Assembly: GCA_964502735.1 (NCBI GenBank)
Contig: CAZCYD010000012.1
Span: forward strand, 1-59,797
Reading direction: 5' to 3'
Source: JACKAN01 sp964502735
GTDB taxonomy: Bacteria > Bdellovibrionota > Bdellovibrionia > Bdellovibrionales > UBA1609
Length of the DNA: 59,797 nt
Shown here: one piece after another, positions 45,337 to 54,696 of the stretch
Position numbering within the stretch: the first letter of the stretch is position 1
Layout of the letters: every line of letters starts with the position of its first letter
Program-made: the position numbers and the translations under genes
Notes under the pieces: generated by a model
Database searches by the model: none
Told to the model about the DNA's origin: nothing
The model's input: the letters and a program-made list of their open reading frames with translations, nothing else

Positions 45337-46660
45337 TTTGTTTGGCCACAGCATCGTGGCCAATCCAGTAGACAGGTTGCTTTATGTTCCAAGCCTCATT
45401 AAACATAATTGATCCACAGGCCTTAAAAACCACTTCGCTTAATAGTGAAGTTATCAAAGCCTTTTCATCTTTGTGCATAGATATCAGAGCTGAGGAGGAT
45501 TCTCTCATAAGCTTCATCTGCTCATTTCCATTGTGTTGAGGCCATTTTTCAAACTGAGTCCATTTTTTGATAATATCTGAAGTTAGGTATTGGTTACAAA
45601 AGTTCAGAACTTTATCTAAAGTAAAGTCGTCTTTGAGTAGAGACTGGCATTCCTTTAAAATCTTATCAATAACTGGACACTTTTCATGACTCTCTTTTTT
45701 TAAAGCTCCAAGTAAAGGATAGAGGGAAACTTCAACTCCCAAAAAAATACTACTTGAATTAGTCAAAATTTCTGGTGCATTAAATACGGAACAGCTTACA
45801 CCTTCGGCAAAATGTTTCTTCGAGATATCTTCAAGGTGAATTTTGGCCCAGCCTTGCAAGTACGGTGAATAAGATTGCCATCTGTATTCATTATCAATAA
45901 GAACATCTGTTCCGTGATATCCATAGGCGACATAGCTTGTGATTTTGCCTTGTTTTTTCTTTCTTTCTCTTAAGTTTTTAGTGAGGTTAATTAAGTGTTC
46001 TAGAGTTTCTCCTGTAACTTCTTTAAAATTGAGATCGCAGAGTTTGCCAATGTCACTATTCCAAAAATACTCAGACGAGCAAAATCTTTCGTCGTAACCT
46101 TTGAAAACTTTGTTAGTTACAGGCATGACGACCTTTGCGCGAGGGAAACCTCCCGCCATGGTATGAACAAATAGAACATTGGCATCGTCTGGGATTTCTT
46201 TTTCTATTAAGGACACGTACTCTTGCACTCGGGATTTAAAGCTCACTGTTGCCGCCTGGCGAGACTCTTCAATTGAGGTCCAGTCGAGCTGCACCTTGTC
46301 CCACTCACTCATTTTGATGTTTTTTAATTGATCAACCGGAGTTTGACCATTTTGGGCCGGAGAGAGATCAAATCCCGCTTCCAGGGGGATGTTAATTACG
46401 GGCGAGTTTTTTTCAAGAAGTTCTTGTTCATTTAAAGGTCTGAGTTGTTGATTTGAATCTCTTCTGCCAACTGTTGAATAAATAATCTTCATGCCCTTGG
46501 CTTTTGCCATATCCACTGCGCCATTGGCGTATCCTCGACTAAACAGCTCACCAAAAACCACCATAACATCTTTCGAAGTCCAGTTGCCTTCCTCAGGAAG
46601 CCTTCGTATGGGCGTAAAATTAGTCATGCTTTCAAAACCCTCAGTTGTAACTTTAGCCAT
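45323..46660 (-). CDS. Possible FabMG-like enoyl-ACP reductase
   Basis: A 445-aa protein beginning with a nucleotide-binding-like stretch (VMVVFGELFSRGYANGAV then KIIYSTVGRR). It has a conserved-looking core (HTMAGGFPRAKVVMPV, YVAYGYHGTD). I recall Bdellovibrio proteins of this kind annotated as the enoyl-ACP-reductase FabMG family; the assignment is from memory and should be treated as tentative. If right, it reduces enoyl-ACP in fatty-acid synthesis. The ATG has GGAGAGGGT upstream. It is monocistronic, on the strand opposite to the surface-protein genes on both sides. Confidence 0.5.
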   Translation of the reverse strand: MAKVTTEGFESMTNFTPIRRLPEEGNWTSKDVMVVFGELFSRGYANGAVDMAKAKGMKIIYSTVGRRDSNQQLRPLNEQELLEKNSPVINIPLEAGFDLSPAQNGQTPVDQLKNIKMSEWDKVQLDWTSIEESRQAATVSFKSRVQEYVSLIEKEIPDDANVLFVHTMAGGFPRAKVVMPVTNKVFKGYDERFCSSEYFWNSDIGKLCDLNFKEVTGETLEHLINLTKNLRERKKKQGKITSYVAYGYHGTDVLIDNEYRWQSYSPYLQGWAKIHLEDISKKHFAEGVSCSVFNAPEILTNSSSIFLGVEVSLYPLLGALKKESHEKCPVIDKILKECQSLLKDDFTLDKVLNFCNQYLTSDIIKKWTQFEKWPQHNGNEQMKLMRESSSALISMHKDEKALITSLLSEVVFKACGSIMFNEAWNIKQPVYWIGHDAVAKQTKTC

Positions 46661-47092
46661 ACCCTCTCCTTGCTTAGACCTTAACGCGGTGGACTTTTGT
46701 AAACCGTAAATGCCCCAAAGTATTATGAAAAAAAGAATAAATCCAGTTTTTCAAATGATCGGACAAAAAATCTTAAATATAACCCAATGCAAAATCATCT
46801 AGTTTTTTAGAAAAAATACAACACGTTCAATAAATCGTGAAATTTTTGTAAAAAACTAATAATTACAGTTAGATAGGAGTTAGAAATTAAGCGCTGCTTA
46901 GACAAACCTGTAGAAGTGTGGTTAACTGCCGCAGTTGCAAAGGTGGAGCCTGGGAAGTCCGATGAAGTTCGAGATAAAGAAGGGCTAACATTTTGCGGCT
47001 GGTGTATAAAAACTGGGCATAAATGAAATCAATTATAAAATAAAATAGCTGTAAAATCGAGTAGTTAGGCGTTTGGTCAGACGATATGGAAC
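46661..47092 (+). other. 432-bp intergenic region with a possible structured leader
   Basis: The left part is very A/T-rich. From about 46889 the composition rises in GC and potential pairings appear: GCCGCA (46928-46933) with TGCGGC (46994-46999), enclosing AGCCT/GGGCT (46947-46951 with 46982-46986). This may be a structured 5' leader RNA of the barrel gene that follows. No known riboswitch family fits convincingly. Confidence 0.35.
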
Positions 47093-48370
47093 TTGCATAT
47101 ACATTATGAAGGTAGAATATCGTTTAATTTGAGGGAGATTATTATCAACTTACTAAAGTCCATAAGTAGCTTAAGGTACTCAATAGCTTTGGCTTTGGTC
47201 ATGGCCTTGTTATTTATTGCTTTTTCTCCGCGTTTATGGGCTCAGGCGGACTCTTCAATGGGTGGAGATAGTCAATTTTCTCACCCGATTTCTCAACAAA
47301 GGGGCAGAGTTTCAGATTTGAGTTTACTGTCTTCACGTTCCCCGTCTCGTTTTCAAGGAGATTGGAGGTTGGAGTTAGGTCTTTTCTCTTTTGAAGAAGA
47401 CACTGATGATTCTAAGTCTGTACGTGCAGGTTTGGCTACAAGATCAGAGTATGTTCTAACAAAAAATCTGAAGTTGAAGGGCGACTTTAAATTTAATACT
47501 GAGAGTGGTCGAACTCAAACTCGCTTTGAGCAGGGTACGGATAGGTTTTTATTTGTTAACAATGCGACTGTAGAGTTTAGGCCTTTAAACTTTTTAGTTT
47601 TAGAGGGTGGCATACTCAATCAATCTTACTTAGGTCAGGAACTCTTGTTTTCAAGTCAAAGAGCCTTTGCTGGAGCCAAGGGAGGTTTGGTCTTTGATAC
47701 AAGTCCAATTAAGGCTCAAGTTTTTGTCCAGCAAAGTTTACCCTCCTCGGTAAGTTTAAATACGGAGAGGGCAGAAAAAGAAGAATTGCCTTTGTTTACA
47801 TCTCAGTCTCTCAGTTTGAGTTATGAAAACGAGGCCTTAAAGGCAGAGTTTGGTGGTCTGCTGTTTCAGTATGACCATTTACCTTCTAAGGTCGCTTTTC
47901 AGAGCGCAATTACAGGGAATACTATCGTTGGACATGAGCCAGCCAATAGCCTCTTTCAATATGAGTTTTCAGGTTATGCTCTGGGTTCAAAGGTGGACGT
48001 CCGGATAACTGATAACTTTACTCTTTTAGGAAGCCTTCAAATTTTAGAAAACACAAATGCAGATGTCGGGAATCGCAGGGGACAGATCGCTTGGGTGGGG
48101 CCGGTTGTTAATTTGGGTGATCTTAAAGTGGCTTTTAATTATGGACAGTTTTTTGCGGAGCCAGATGCCGTGCCTTCGTATTACATGAGTCTTCTTTATG
48201 GAGGAACAAATCGCCAGGGGCAGTTTGGAAGGTTAGAGTTAGAGTTTACAAATCACAACTTCAGACTCATTGGTCAGTACGTAGAGTCTGACACAATAAA
48301 TGATCGTGTTCATCAATTTTCCAGAGTCAATTATTTAGTTCGGTTGGAGACACTTTATGTTAGCTTCTAA
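47093..48370 (+). CDS. Outer-membrane beta-barrel protein, module 3
   Basis: A 425-aa protein with signal segment ALVMALLFIAFSPRLWA, alternating strands and a terminal YVSF. It is not obviously similar in sequence to the barrels of modules 1 and 2, though position and overlap with a lipoprotein gene are the same. The start is uncertain: the frame opens at a TTG, with no clear ATG before the signal peptide. Its last 14 bp overlap the giant lipoprotein gene. It could be a porin-like anchor or channel for that lipoprotein. Confidence 0.75.
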   Translation: MHIHYEGRISFNLREIIINLLKSISSLRYSIALALVMALLFIAFSPRLWAQADSSMGGDSQFSHPISQQRGRVSDLSLLSSRSPSRFQGDWRLELGLFSFEEDTDDSKSVRAGLATRSEYVLTKNLKLKGDFKFNTESGRTQTRFEQGTDRFLFVNNATVEFRPLNFLVLEGGILNQSYLGQELLFSSQRAFAGAKGGLVFDTSPIKAQVFVQQSLPSSVSLNTERAEKEELPLFTSQSLSLSYENEALKAEFGGLLFQYDHLPSKVAFQSAITGNTIVGHEPANSLFQYEFSGYALGSKVDVRITDNFTLLGSLQILENTNADVGNRRGQIAWVGPVVNLGDLKVAFNYGQFFAEPDAVPSYYMSLLYGGTNRQGQFGRLELEFTNHNFRLIGQYVESDTINDRVHQFSRVNYLVRLETLYVSF

Positions 48371-51300
48371 GAAACAACCAACGGTTAGACAAAATACAGT
48401 CAGAAGGGACATAACCAGAAAGGGCGCAGCCCGGCAGCCTGCCATTTGGCTTTTGTTTTTTGTTGTCTACTTATTCGTGGCAGGGTGTTGGAGTCCTAAA
48501 AAAGAGTCCAGCCGCGCGGTGAGGTCTGTATCCAGTTTTTATGTAACAAGTGTTGATGGTAGATCCACAGGTCATGAGGTTGTAAGTAAAACTTGGAATA
48601 TTCCTGGTGAAAAAAGTTTTCGATTCTCAGCTTGTTTAGAAGACACAATGAATCGTAGGCGGTTGATTAATCAAAAGTTTGTTGTGGAAAGTCATGACCA
48701 TGTTCGACCTTTTTCAACTCCAGTGGTTTCATTTGATAATGGATGTATATTTTGGCGAGAAACAAATATCAGTTTTGATTATTTTGCTCCTTCTAAGTAT
48801 CTAGTGTTTAGGCGCACCATAAGAGCGGCTTCAGATTCTGTACACAGAGGCAATGTAGAAATAAAATTTTTGGTTAACCCTTGGGCCTCGTATCGGGCAG
48901 CTAAAGGTTACAAGGTTGACGAAGTTATATGGTGGCCTGAGGATACCCAATTGCCCATTGACGAGAGCAAAATTGTAGATGGGGCTTTGGAGGTAAGACA
49001 AGCTCTGCAGGGCATGAACGTCAAGGAGTCAGAAAAAGGGAAATTGTTTCTGCAAAATGTGTCTTTACTGTCGACTAAACTTGCTGATGTTTATCTGGCA
49101 GGTGGTCAAAATCAGGTCGAAGCGAATAATGGTGCGGCTTCTTCGGAGAACTCAGACCAAAGTCGCACCTCCGGAGGCCAGTCTGGAGTTCAAACTACTT
49201 TGTTAGCTGATGAGCCTCTTAGTGGATTTGATATGGAAATTCATATGGAGGCCACTCCCGTTGTGCAAATTGAGAACATTAATGGTGACATTGTGCAACT
49301 GGAAGTGCCAGCTGGTAAATTTCGAGTTTTTGCCGAGTTAGTGGCCACAAATTTAGGGGATGAAGCCAATAAAAATTTAATTCTGACTGGGGATAAATCT
49401 AATTATGGAAAGCCCGACGACAAAATAAATATTTTGACGAGTATGACTCCGCACATTGAGTCAGAGATGCACATGGGGCGACTAAGGCCGATTGTGCAGG
49501 CGACGGTGAGTCGTCGTGTGACCGAGGCTCGATTAAAATTAGCCTTGATGGTTCGGCCCATTGACAGTCCTTCGAACTTAGCGCCTTACGAGGGGCTATA
49601 TGTCATAGGCGATCATAGGCGGTTGATGGGGACCTCGGTTCCTAAGCTGGATATGGACACCTATTTTAGTGGAAATAGACAATTTAAGTTTTTTGAATAT
49701 TTACAAAAGTCCGAAGACTTTGAAACATTAAGAGGAACCTACGCTGTTAACATGAGGCCATTTGATTTTAGTTTGGCCTCGGGTGTTTACGACATGGTTT
49801 TGCCCGGTGAAACCGCGACACAAAGAACAATTGCATTTCGTGTGGAAACTTGCGTTTTTGACAATGCGACGGGAACAGGTCGTTTGCAGTTCAAGCAATT
49901 CGAAATTTATCGAGACGGAGTAAAGCTTCCGGCAGAAGACTCTCGCACTAATGAAGAGGGTTGCCTGGTCATGTTAGGTAAGGTTTCCCATGCCTTTTAC
50001 AAGATTGAAGAACTAAAGCCGACCATATTCGAAATCTATTACAATGCGCCAAATCTAGTAGCCAGGCAGAATGGTCAAACAACAAGCGGAAAAGGAAAGC
50101 ACACTCTGACTGTCTACACAAACCCTTGGGATGATAAATTTACCTTCTTCCGAGATGAAAGAAGAATGTCTAGAGAGTTCAAAGAAATTATTGCAGACCA
50201 AAGAAAAATTGAGTCTCGCTTCTTTATTTCGAACTTTTCTTATCAGACACTTCGATTTGGTTATGAAATTGACAAATTTCTTAACCTAACAGTTGAAAAG
50301 TCGGTCTTATTGAAAATGGAGCCTTACGTATTAAGGTACTCCGGTAACGTTCCAGGTAGAAATAATATCCAAAGACTTAGGGATGGTCTGTACCTTCTAA
50401 AGGTCGGCTATCAAAAGGATTATCTTGATCCCGCCACTAAGGGCGTTAGAGTTGTTCGAAAAAAGAGACCTCAGGAAAATGGGGATGATCTCGATATATT
50501 TGTTGCTGAGCTTTGGGATCCCAATCTTGGCGTATTTAGAGACTTTACCGAAGATGAGAGAAGGCACAAAACAAAACAACATTTGTCCGTCGTAAAAAAA
50601 CTGGTGCGTGTCAACAACGGAAATATTATCACTCCCATAACTTTACAGGTGCATGATCTAAGATTAATGAGAGTCAGGTCTCAACTGTTAATCCAGTTAG
50701 AGCCGGTGGATGAAAGATTAGTTCAGGTGGCCAACGCCTACGACAGAAGAAAATCAGAACAAATCTATGAGAGAGTTTCAGATGAATTCAAATCTTTGTT
50801 AGAAGCTCACAATCGAGACAGTCGTGGTGAAGTCGATGAAGCTCTAACCAGATACAAAGAAGCTATGGACGCTTACGAAGCGAAACAGGCGGAACTGATC
50901 CGCAATCGTATACTTGACCATGAAAAACAGTTGAGTCAGGAGCCTGGTTATGTTCCTCTTACCGAAGTTCAAATTCAACAATTCATCCAGAGAGAGCTTG
51001 AATCTCGGAGGGGTGAATTTGAGGCCTATTTAGCTGAATTTAACGTTGACCTTACCAAGTTAGATATTGCTCGTGCTCAGTTTAATGTCCTTCCTGACAA
51101 CCAAAAAATTGAAATAAAAGAAGAAATTAAAAAGCAACAGTCCGAGCTTGAGGCTCTTTTAAGAAAATTAGCAGATGACAAATTGACTCCTGCCCAAAAG
51201 CAAGCCCTAGTTAAAATAGGAGTGGATCCGAGTGGTCGACGGGTTGTGGACACCATGGCCTTCTCTGGAACTGAATATGAGGGCATGGATAGGTTTCGTC

Positions 51301-53342
51301 CTCTTCTTGAGGAAGTAGATATATATGATGAGACCATGGATATTTTGAAAGCCAATGACTTTACGTTGAGTTCAGCTCAGGCCTTGGTGGAAAATCTAGA
51401 TATACTTGTGGAGCCCTTTGAGGTATCGGGACTTAAAAAGAGAACTTTCATTGGTCCATTAACTTTTCTTTTGAACAGTAACCATTCCAGTGTACGTCCA
51501 ACAGACAATATTGATGAGAACTTTTGTCGCACTGACGACTGCGACAATTTTAAAAGCTGGGGCCTGACTTCAAAAGGTTTATTTTTAGAAGAGGATGTTC
51601 CGCGAATAAAGGACTTGCAAGAAGAGTTGAATCGAGAAGGTATTACCGCCCCTGAAAGAAGTGCCATAAAAAGAGAGATTGAAAAGCTCGAAAATGAGTC
51701 TATTCAAAGGCTTTCAAGAAACAAAAAGTATTACTCTTCGGTTAATCACTTTAGAAATAAACATGTCGATGACATGATCCCAGTTTGGTTCGAGAGCCTT
51801 AAAAGGCGAGAGCGAGAGTTTACTGTCAGATCTAATATAAGTAATTTTACGAATCTTTATGGACTAGAATTTGTTTCACTAAAAGATGAAAAACTACTTG
51901 AGCCCAGAGAAAACTGCTCTTCTATCTACCATCCAGATTTTGACAAAGAATGTCTTGCCGAAAATGACAAGCATACTGTCCCTATAGATAATTTTATAGA
52001 TACATTTAATAACCTGCCACACGATGAGGCGGGAATGGATTTGTACAACCGAGCTTTTAGTTTTGCTAAAGGCGGGGGTTTTGATAGGTACAAATTGACT
52101 CGCGAAGACCTCAAAGAAATGATTGTGACTGGAAAAATGAAGCCTGAAATTGCTCACGGTTTTTGTGGCATTTTTGTGCGACAGTTGGTGGTAGGTTCTT
52201 CTCGAGAAGCTTTAAGGCCTGAATTGAGTTTAAAAAATATCGTTCAGTCCGGGAAGGCAATTGCCAGAGACTACAGTTGGTACGATAAGAATATAAAAGA
52301 AATTAACAAATTAAAAACGGAGTGTTTTAGCCGTGTGCGGAGCGCAGAACTTCCTCCGTTTACTCTAGATAGAAAAATTAGGATTCACAGTTTACAAGGA
52401 GAGCGCCCCGTGTTTAGAGGCGGTAAACAAATGAACGTCAACGTTGGAGCAGGGCAAACTTTTGGCCGCGACGATAGGTTTAGCATCAACACCGGGCTAA
52501 ATGCTGCGGCTGGGGGCCGCTTTTTCGGTCAGTTTATTAGTGATGCCACAGGTTTGTTGAAACTAGGTGCGGACATAAATGCAAGTAAAGGCCGACAGTC
52601 GACGACTTCTATACAAAATGCCACGTTTCTAGTGATGCAGTCGGCGGCTTTTGATTTAAAGCTCAAAGATTATGAGCAGTGTGTAGTGATCAACTGGAAT
52701 AAAGAGGTTTTTAAAGAGGGTTTTTGGCACCAGTTTTTCTTTGGTTCATTTAGCAGTCTGGGGAGGGATATTTATATTCCTGGCGGATATTTTCTTTGTG
52801 CGGGTAGAGAGGAAGAACCTCAGCCCATTTATGTTCGTGAACATTACTTTTATTTTACTCAGCACTTTACTGATGGTGATATGTTGGACCATGGGGATTT
52901 GTACAACCATCCATGGCTTTTAGGCTTGCGAGGAACTCGAGACGGAGCCGTTTTTATTGATAGCCTTTCGAATGAAGATTACGTGATGGTAGACTTGACA
53001 ACTAGGTCAAATAATCATGCCTTGTGGCCTATCAGAAAAATGATCGATTCTTATTTGCATGTTACACCAAGTTTCCCTGGGGTCCACACTTTGGTCGATC
53101 ACTACGGTGATGATTATCCGTGGAACGAATTGCCCGAGGACTCTTATCGAAGAATTCAAGAGGAAACTTTGGATGCCAATTATGGCAAAACAATATTGGG
53201 ACTCCCTGGCTACGATGAAATGATGTCTGAAGCTGAAAAACGTGAGCAGGATTATTCTGAGCAATATAGAGGTAATATCAGAGGTAGGCAGGATTTTATT
53301 CAGGATTATCAAAGCGGAGGAAATCCCCCTCTTCGGCAGTAG
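48357..53342 (+). CDS. Giant lipoprotein (1661 aa), module 3
   Basis: A lipoprotein with a long basic n-region and lipobox VAGC (Cys44). The first half is beta-rich, with an Asn/Ser/Gly-rich linker near 255-280 (NNGAASSENSDQS). Residues about 796-950 are highly charged helices predicted to form coiled coils. A Gly-rich amphipathic stretch follows at about 1358-1418 (NVNVGAGQTFGRDDRFSINT, then GLNAAAGGRFFGQF), then a Cys-containing, aromatic C-terminal domain. No known domain is recognised. The ATG lies inside the preceding barrel gene. Its 3' end overlaps waaA (opposite strand) by 47 bp. Confidence 0.85.
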   Translation: MLASKKQPTVRQNTVRRDITRKGAARQPAIWLLFFVVYLFVAGCWSPKKESSRAVRSVSSFYVTSVDGRSTGHEVVSKTWNIPGEKSFRFSACLEDTMNRRRLINQKFVVESHDHVRPFSTPVVSFDNGCIFWRETNISFDYFAPSKYLVFRRTIRAASDSVHRGNVEIKFLVNPWASYRAAKGYKVDEVIWWPEDTQLPIDESKIVDGALEVRQALQGMNVKESEKGKLFLQNVSLLSTKLADVYLAGGQNQVEANNGAASSENSDQSRTSGGQSGVQTTLLADEPLSGFDMEIHMEATPVVQIENINGDIVQLEVPAGKFRVFAELVATNLGDEANKNLILTGDKSNYGKPDDKINILTSMTPHIESEMHMGRLRPIVQATVSRRVTEARLKLALMVRPIDSPSNLAPYEGLYVIGDHRRLMGTSVPKLDMDTYFSGNRQFKFFEYLQKSEDFETLRGTYAVNMRPFDFSLASGVYDMVLPGETATQRTIAFRVETCVFDNATGTGRLQFKQFEIYRDGVKLPAEDSRTNEEGCLVMLGKVSHAFYKIEELKPTIFEIYYNAPNLVARQNGQTTSGKGKHTLTVYTNPWDDKFTFFRDERRMSREFKEIIADQRKIESRFFISNFSYQTLRFGYEIDKFLNLTVEKSVLLKMEPYVLRYSGNVPGRNNIQRLRDGLYLLKVGYQKDYLDPATKGVRVVRKKRPQENGDDLDIFVAELWDPNLGVFRDFTEDERRHKTKQHLSVVKKLVRVNNGNIITPITLQVHDLRLMRVRSQLLIQLEPVDERLVQVANAYDRRKSEQIYERVSDEFKSLLEAHNRDSRGEVDEALTRYKEAMDAYEAKQAELIRNRILDHEKQLSQEPGYVPLTEVQIQQFIQRELESRRGEFEAYLAEFNVDLTKLDIARAQFNVLPDNQKIEIKEEIKKQQSELEALLRKLADDKLTPAQKQALVKIGVDPSGRRVVDTMAFSGTEYEGMDRFRPLLEEVDIYDETMDILKANDFTLSSAQALVENLDILVEPFEVSGLKKRTFIGPLTFLLNSNHSSVRPTDNIDENFCRTDDCDNFKSWGLTSKGLFLEEDVPRIKDLQEELNREGITAPERSAIKREIEKLENESIQRLSRNKKYYSSVNHFRNKHVDDMIPVWFESLKRREREFTVRSNISNFTNLYGLEFVSLKDEKLLEPRENCSSIYHPDFDKECLAENDKHTVPIDNFIDTFNNLPHDEAGMDLYNRAFSFAKGGGFDRYKLTREDLKEMIVTGKMKPEIAHGFCGIFVRQLVVGSSREALRPELSLKNIVQSGKAIARDYSWYDKNIKEINKLKTECFSRVRSAELPPFTLDRKIRIHSLQGERPVFRGGKQMNVNVGAGQTFGRDDRFSINTGLNAAAGGRFFGQFISDATGLLKLGADINASKGRQSTTSIQNATFLVMQSAAFDLKLKDYEQCVVINWNKEVFKEGFWHQFFFGSFSSLGRDIYIPGGYFLCAGREEEPQPIYVREHYFYFTQHFTDGDMLDHGDLYNHPWLLGLRGTRDGAVFIDSLSNEDYVMVDLTTRSNNHALWPIRKMIDSYLHVTPSFPGVHTLVDHYGDDYPWNELPEDSYRRIQEETLDANYGKTILGLPGYDEMMSEAEKREQDYSEQYRGNIRGRQDFIQDYQSGGNPPLRQ

Positions 53343-54696
53343 AAGGGGCCGTTAACCATTCTGGGGACAGGCGGTTCTCAATCCATTTGAGAACCTGCTC
53401 ACTAGCTCCTCGATTTGAATTTATTTTATTTATAATGTTTTGACGAATATTTTGTTGAATTTCGGGAGGCACTTTTAAAGCCTCGATGACTTTCTGTCTG
53501 AGTTCAATATGATCTTTGACGCAATTAACGATGTTAAGCCCCCCGTCGGTAGAACTCGAAACTTTGTAATTCGGGGTTTGGTTAAACGCGCTTTGGTTTT
53601 TATACTGAAGAGCTTCTCGATTGTTTTGGTGGTAGGGGCCTAGAAAAGTAATGGCCCCAGTAGCCAAAGGCTCCATTACACTGTGAACAGAGGATTTAAA
53701 CGAGCCGCCAACCAGGGCGAGAGAACCATATTTATAGATCTCAGCTAGAATGCCAGTTTGATCAATAATCAGAATTTGGCTAGGGGACCATTGATGAGCT
53801 TGTGAGTAACGTGTTGAGCTGAGTCCGTGTTTAGCTATAAGGGATTCCAGTTTTTCTAGATGAACTTTGTGTGGCTCATGGGGGACGAGAACGAGTTGAA
53901 TGTGACTATTAAAAACCAGATCGTCTAGAGCTTTGAGAATCACGACCTCGTCTTCTTCCCAAGTAGATCCACAGATTAGAGTTTGAACATTAAGATCGTG
54001 ATCTAGAAAAGTTTTGAGTTTTTTAGGGTTTTCTAGGCGGTCAAAAACTTGATCGTAGCGAGTGTCGCCATAAGCATTAACGACAAGAGCACCTGAGTCT
54101 AAAAAATTGACTTTGTCCTCTTGAGAGACTGAAAAAATAGAGTCAATGAGGTTGTAGATCCAACTCCAAAAAAAATTAAAAGCCGCTGGTTTTTTTTTGC
54201 TCAATGTGGCTGAAAATAACAGGCTTGGAACTTTCCTCTTGTGAGCCTGATGCAGTAACTCCGGCCAGAGGTCTGTTCTTGCGATGAGAAGTGCTCTGGG
54301 CTCGTGGTGCTTGAGGAAGGAAATGATTGAAGAGGGAGTGTCCCAAGGTAATGGGGCAGACATGTCAACATACTCAAAATTTTCGATGTTGGTTTTATAG
54401 GTTGGAGAGAAGTAAGTGACTAAAATGGGCCAGTTGGGGTGTTTTTTCTTAAGTGTTTTGATAACTGGTTTTGCGTATTCAAACTCTCCAGAAGAGCAGT
54501 GGAACCAGATGGGTCGAGTTTTTTTTGGCAAATCAAACCACGGGTGATGCCCTCTTCTAGGCCAACGCATTTTAAGTCCGGCTCGGATTTTTTTGTGGCC
54601 CACAAGAGCTAAAAATAAAATTAAAAATAGAAACGAAGGAACAACAAGCAGTCTGTATATTCCTATGTTTAGAGGATTTAGCTTAAGTGATTTCAT
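53296..54696 (-). CDS. waaA: Kdo transferase
   Basis: A 466-aa 3-deoxy-D-manno-octulosonate transferase that adds Kdo from CMP-Kdo to lipid A precursor at the inner membrane. An N-terminal anchor (LLVVPSFLFLILFLALVG) is followed by the GT-B fold. The catalytic-type Glu is in CSSGEFEYAKP; CGSTWEEDE and VGGSFKSSVHSVMEP are typical of the CMP-Kdo side. The usual ETEIWPN appears as RTDLWPE. It overlaps the upstream glycosyltransferase gene by 4 bp (ATGA). Its presence indicates an LPS-containing outer membrane. Confidence 0.92.
   Translation of the reverse strand: MKSLKLNPLNIGIYRLLVVPSFLFLILFLALVGHKKIRAGLKMRWPRRGHHPWFDLPKKTRPIWFHCSSGEFEYAKPVIKTLKKKHPNWPILVTYFSPTYKTNIENFEYVDMSAPLPWDTPSSIISFLKHHEPRALLIARTDLWPELLHQAHKRKVPSLLFSATLSKKKPAAFNFFWSWIYNLIDSIFSVSQEDKVNFLDSGALVVNAYGDTRYDQVFDRLENPKKLKTFLDHDLNVQTLICGSTWEEDEVVILKALDDLVFNSHIQLVLVPHEPHKVHLEKLESLIAKHGLSSTRYSQAHQWSPSQILIIDQTGILAEIYKYGSLALVGGSFKSSVHSVMEPLATGAITFLGPYHQNNREALQYKNQSAFNQTPNYKVSSSTDGGLNIVNCVKDHIELRQKVIEALKVPPEIQQNIRQNIINKINSNRGASEQVLKWIENRLSPEWLTAPSTAEEGDFLRFDNPE

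Noticed and set aside
46889..47000. Resemblance to SAM-I (GGTGGAG...CCGATGAA) and to the c-di-GMP-I riboswitch (ACAAACC...GCAAAG)
   Set aside because: Only short matches. The conserved GGCAACC of SAM-I and the helix order of the c-di-GMP-I aptamer are missing.
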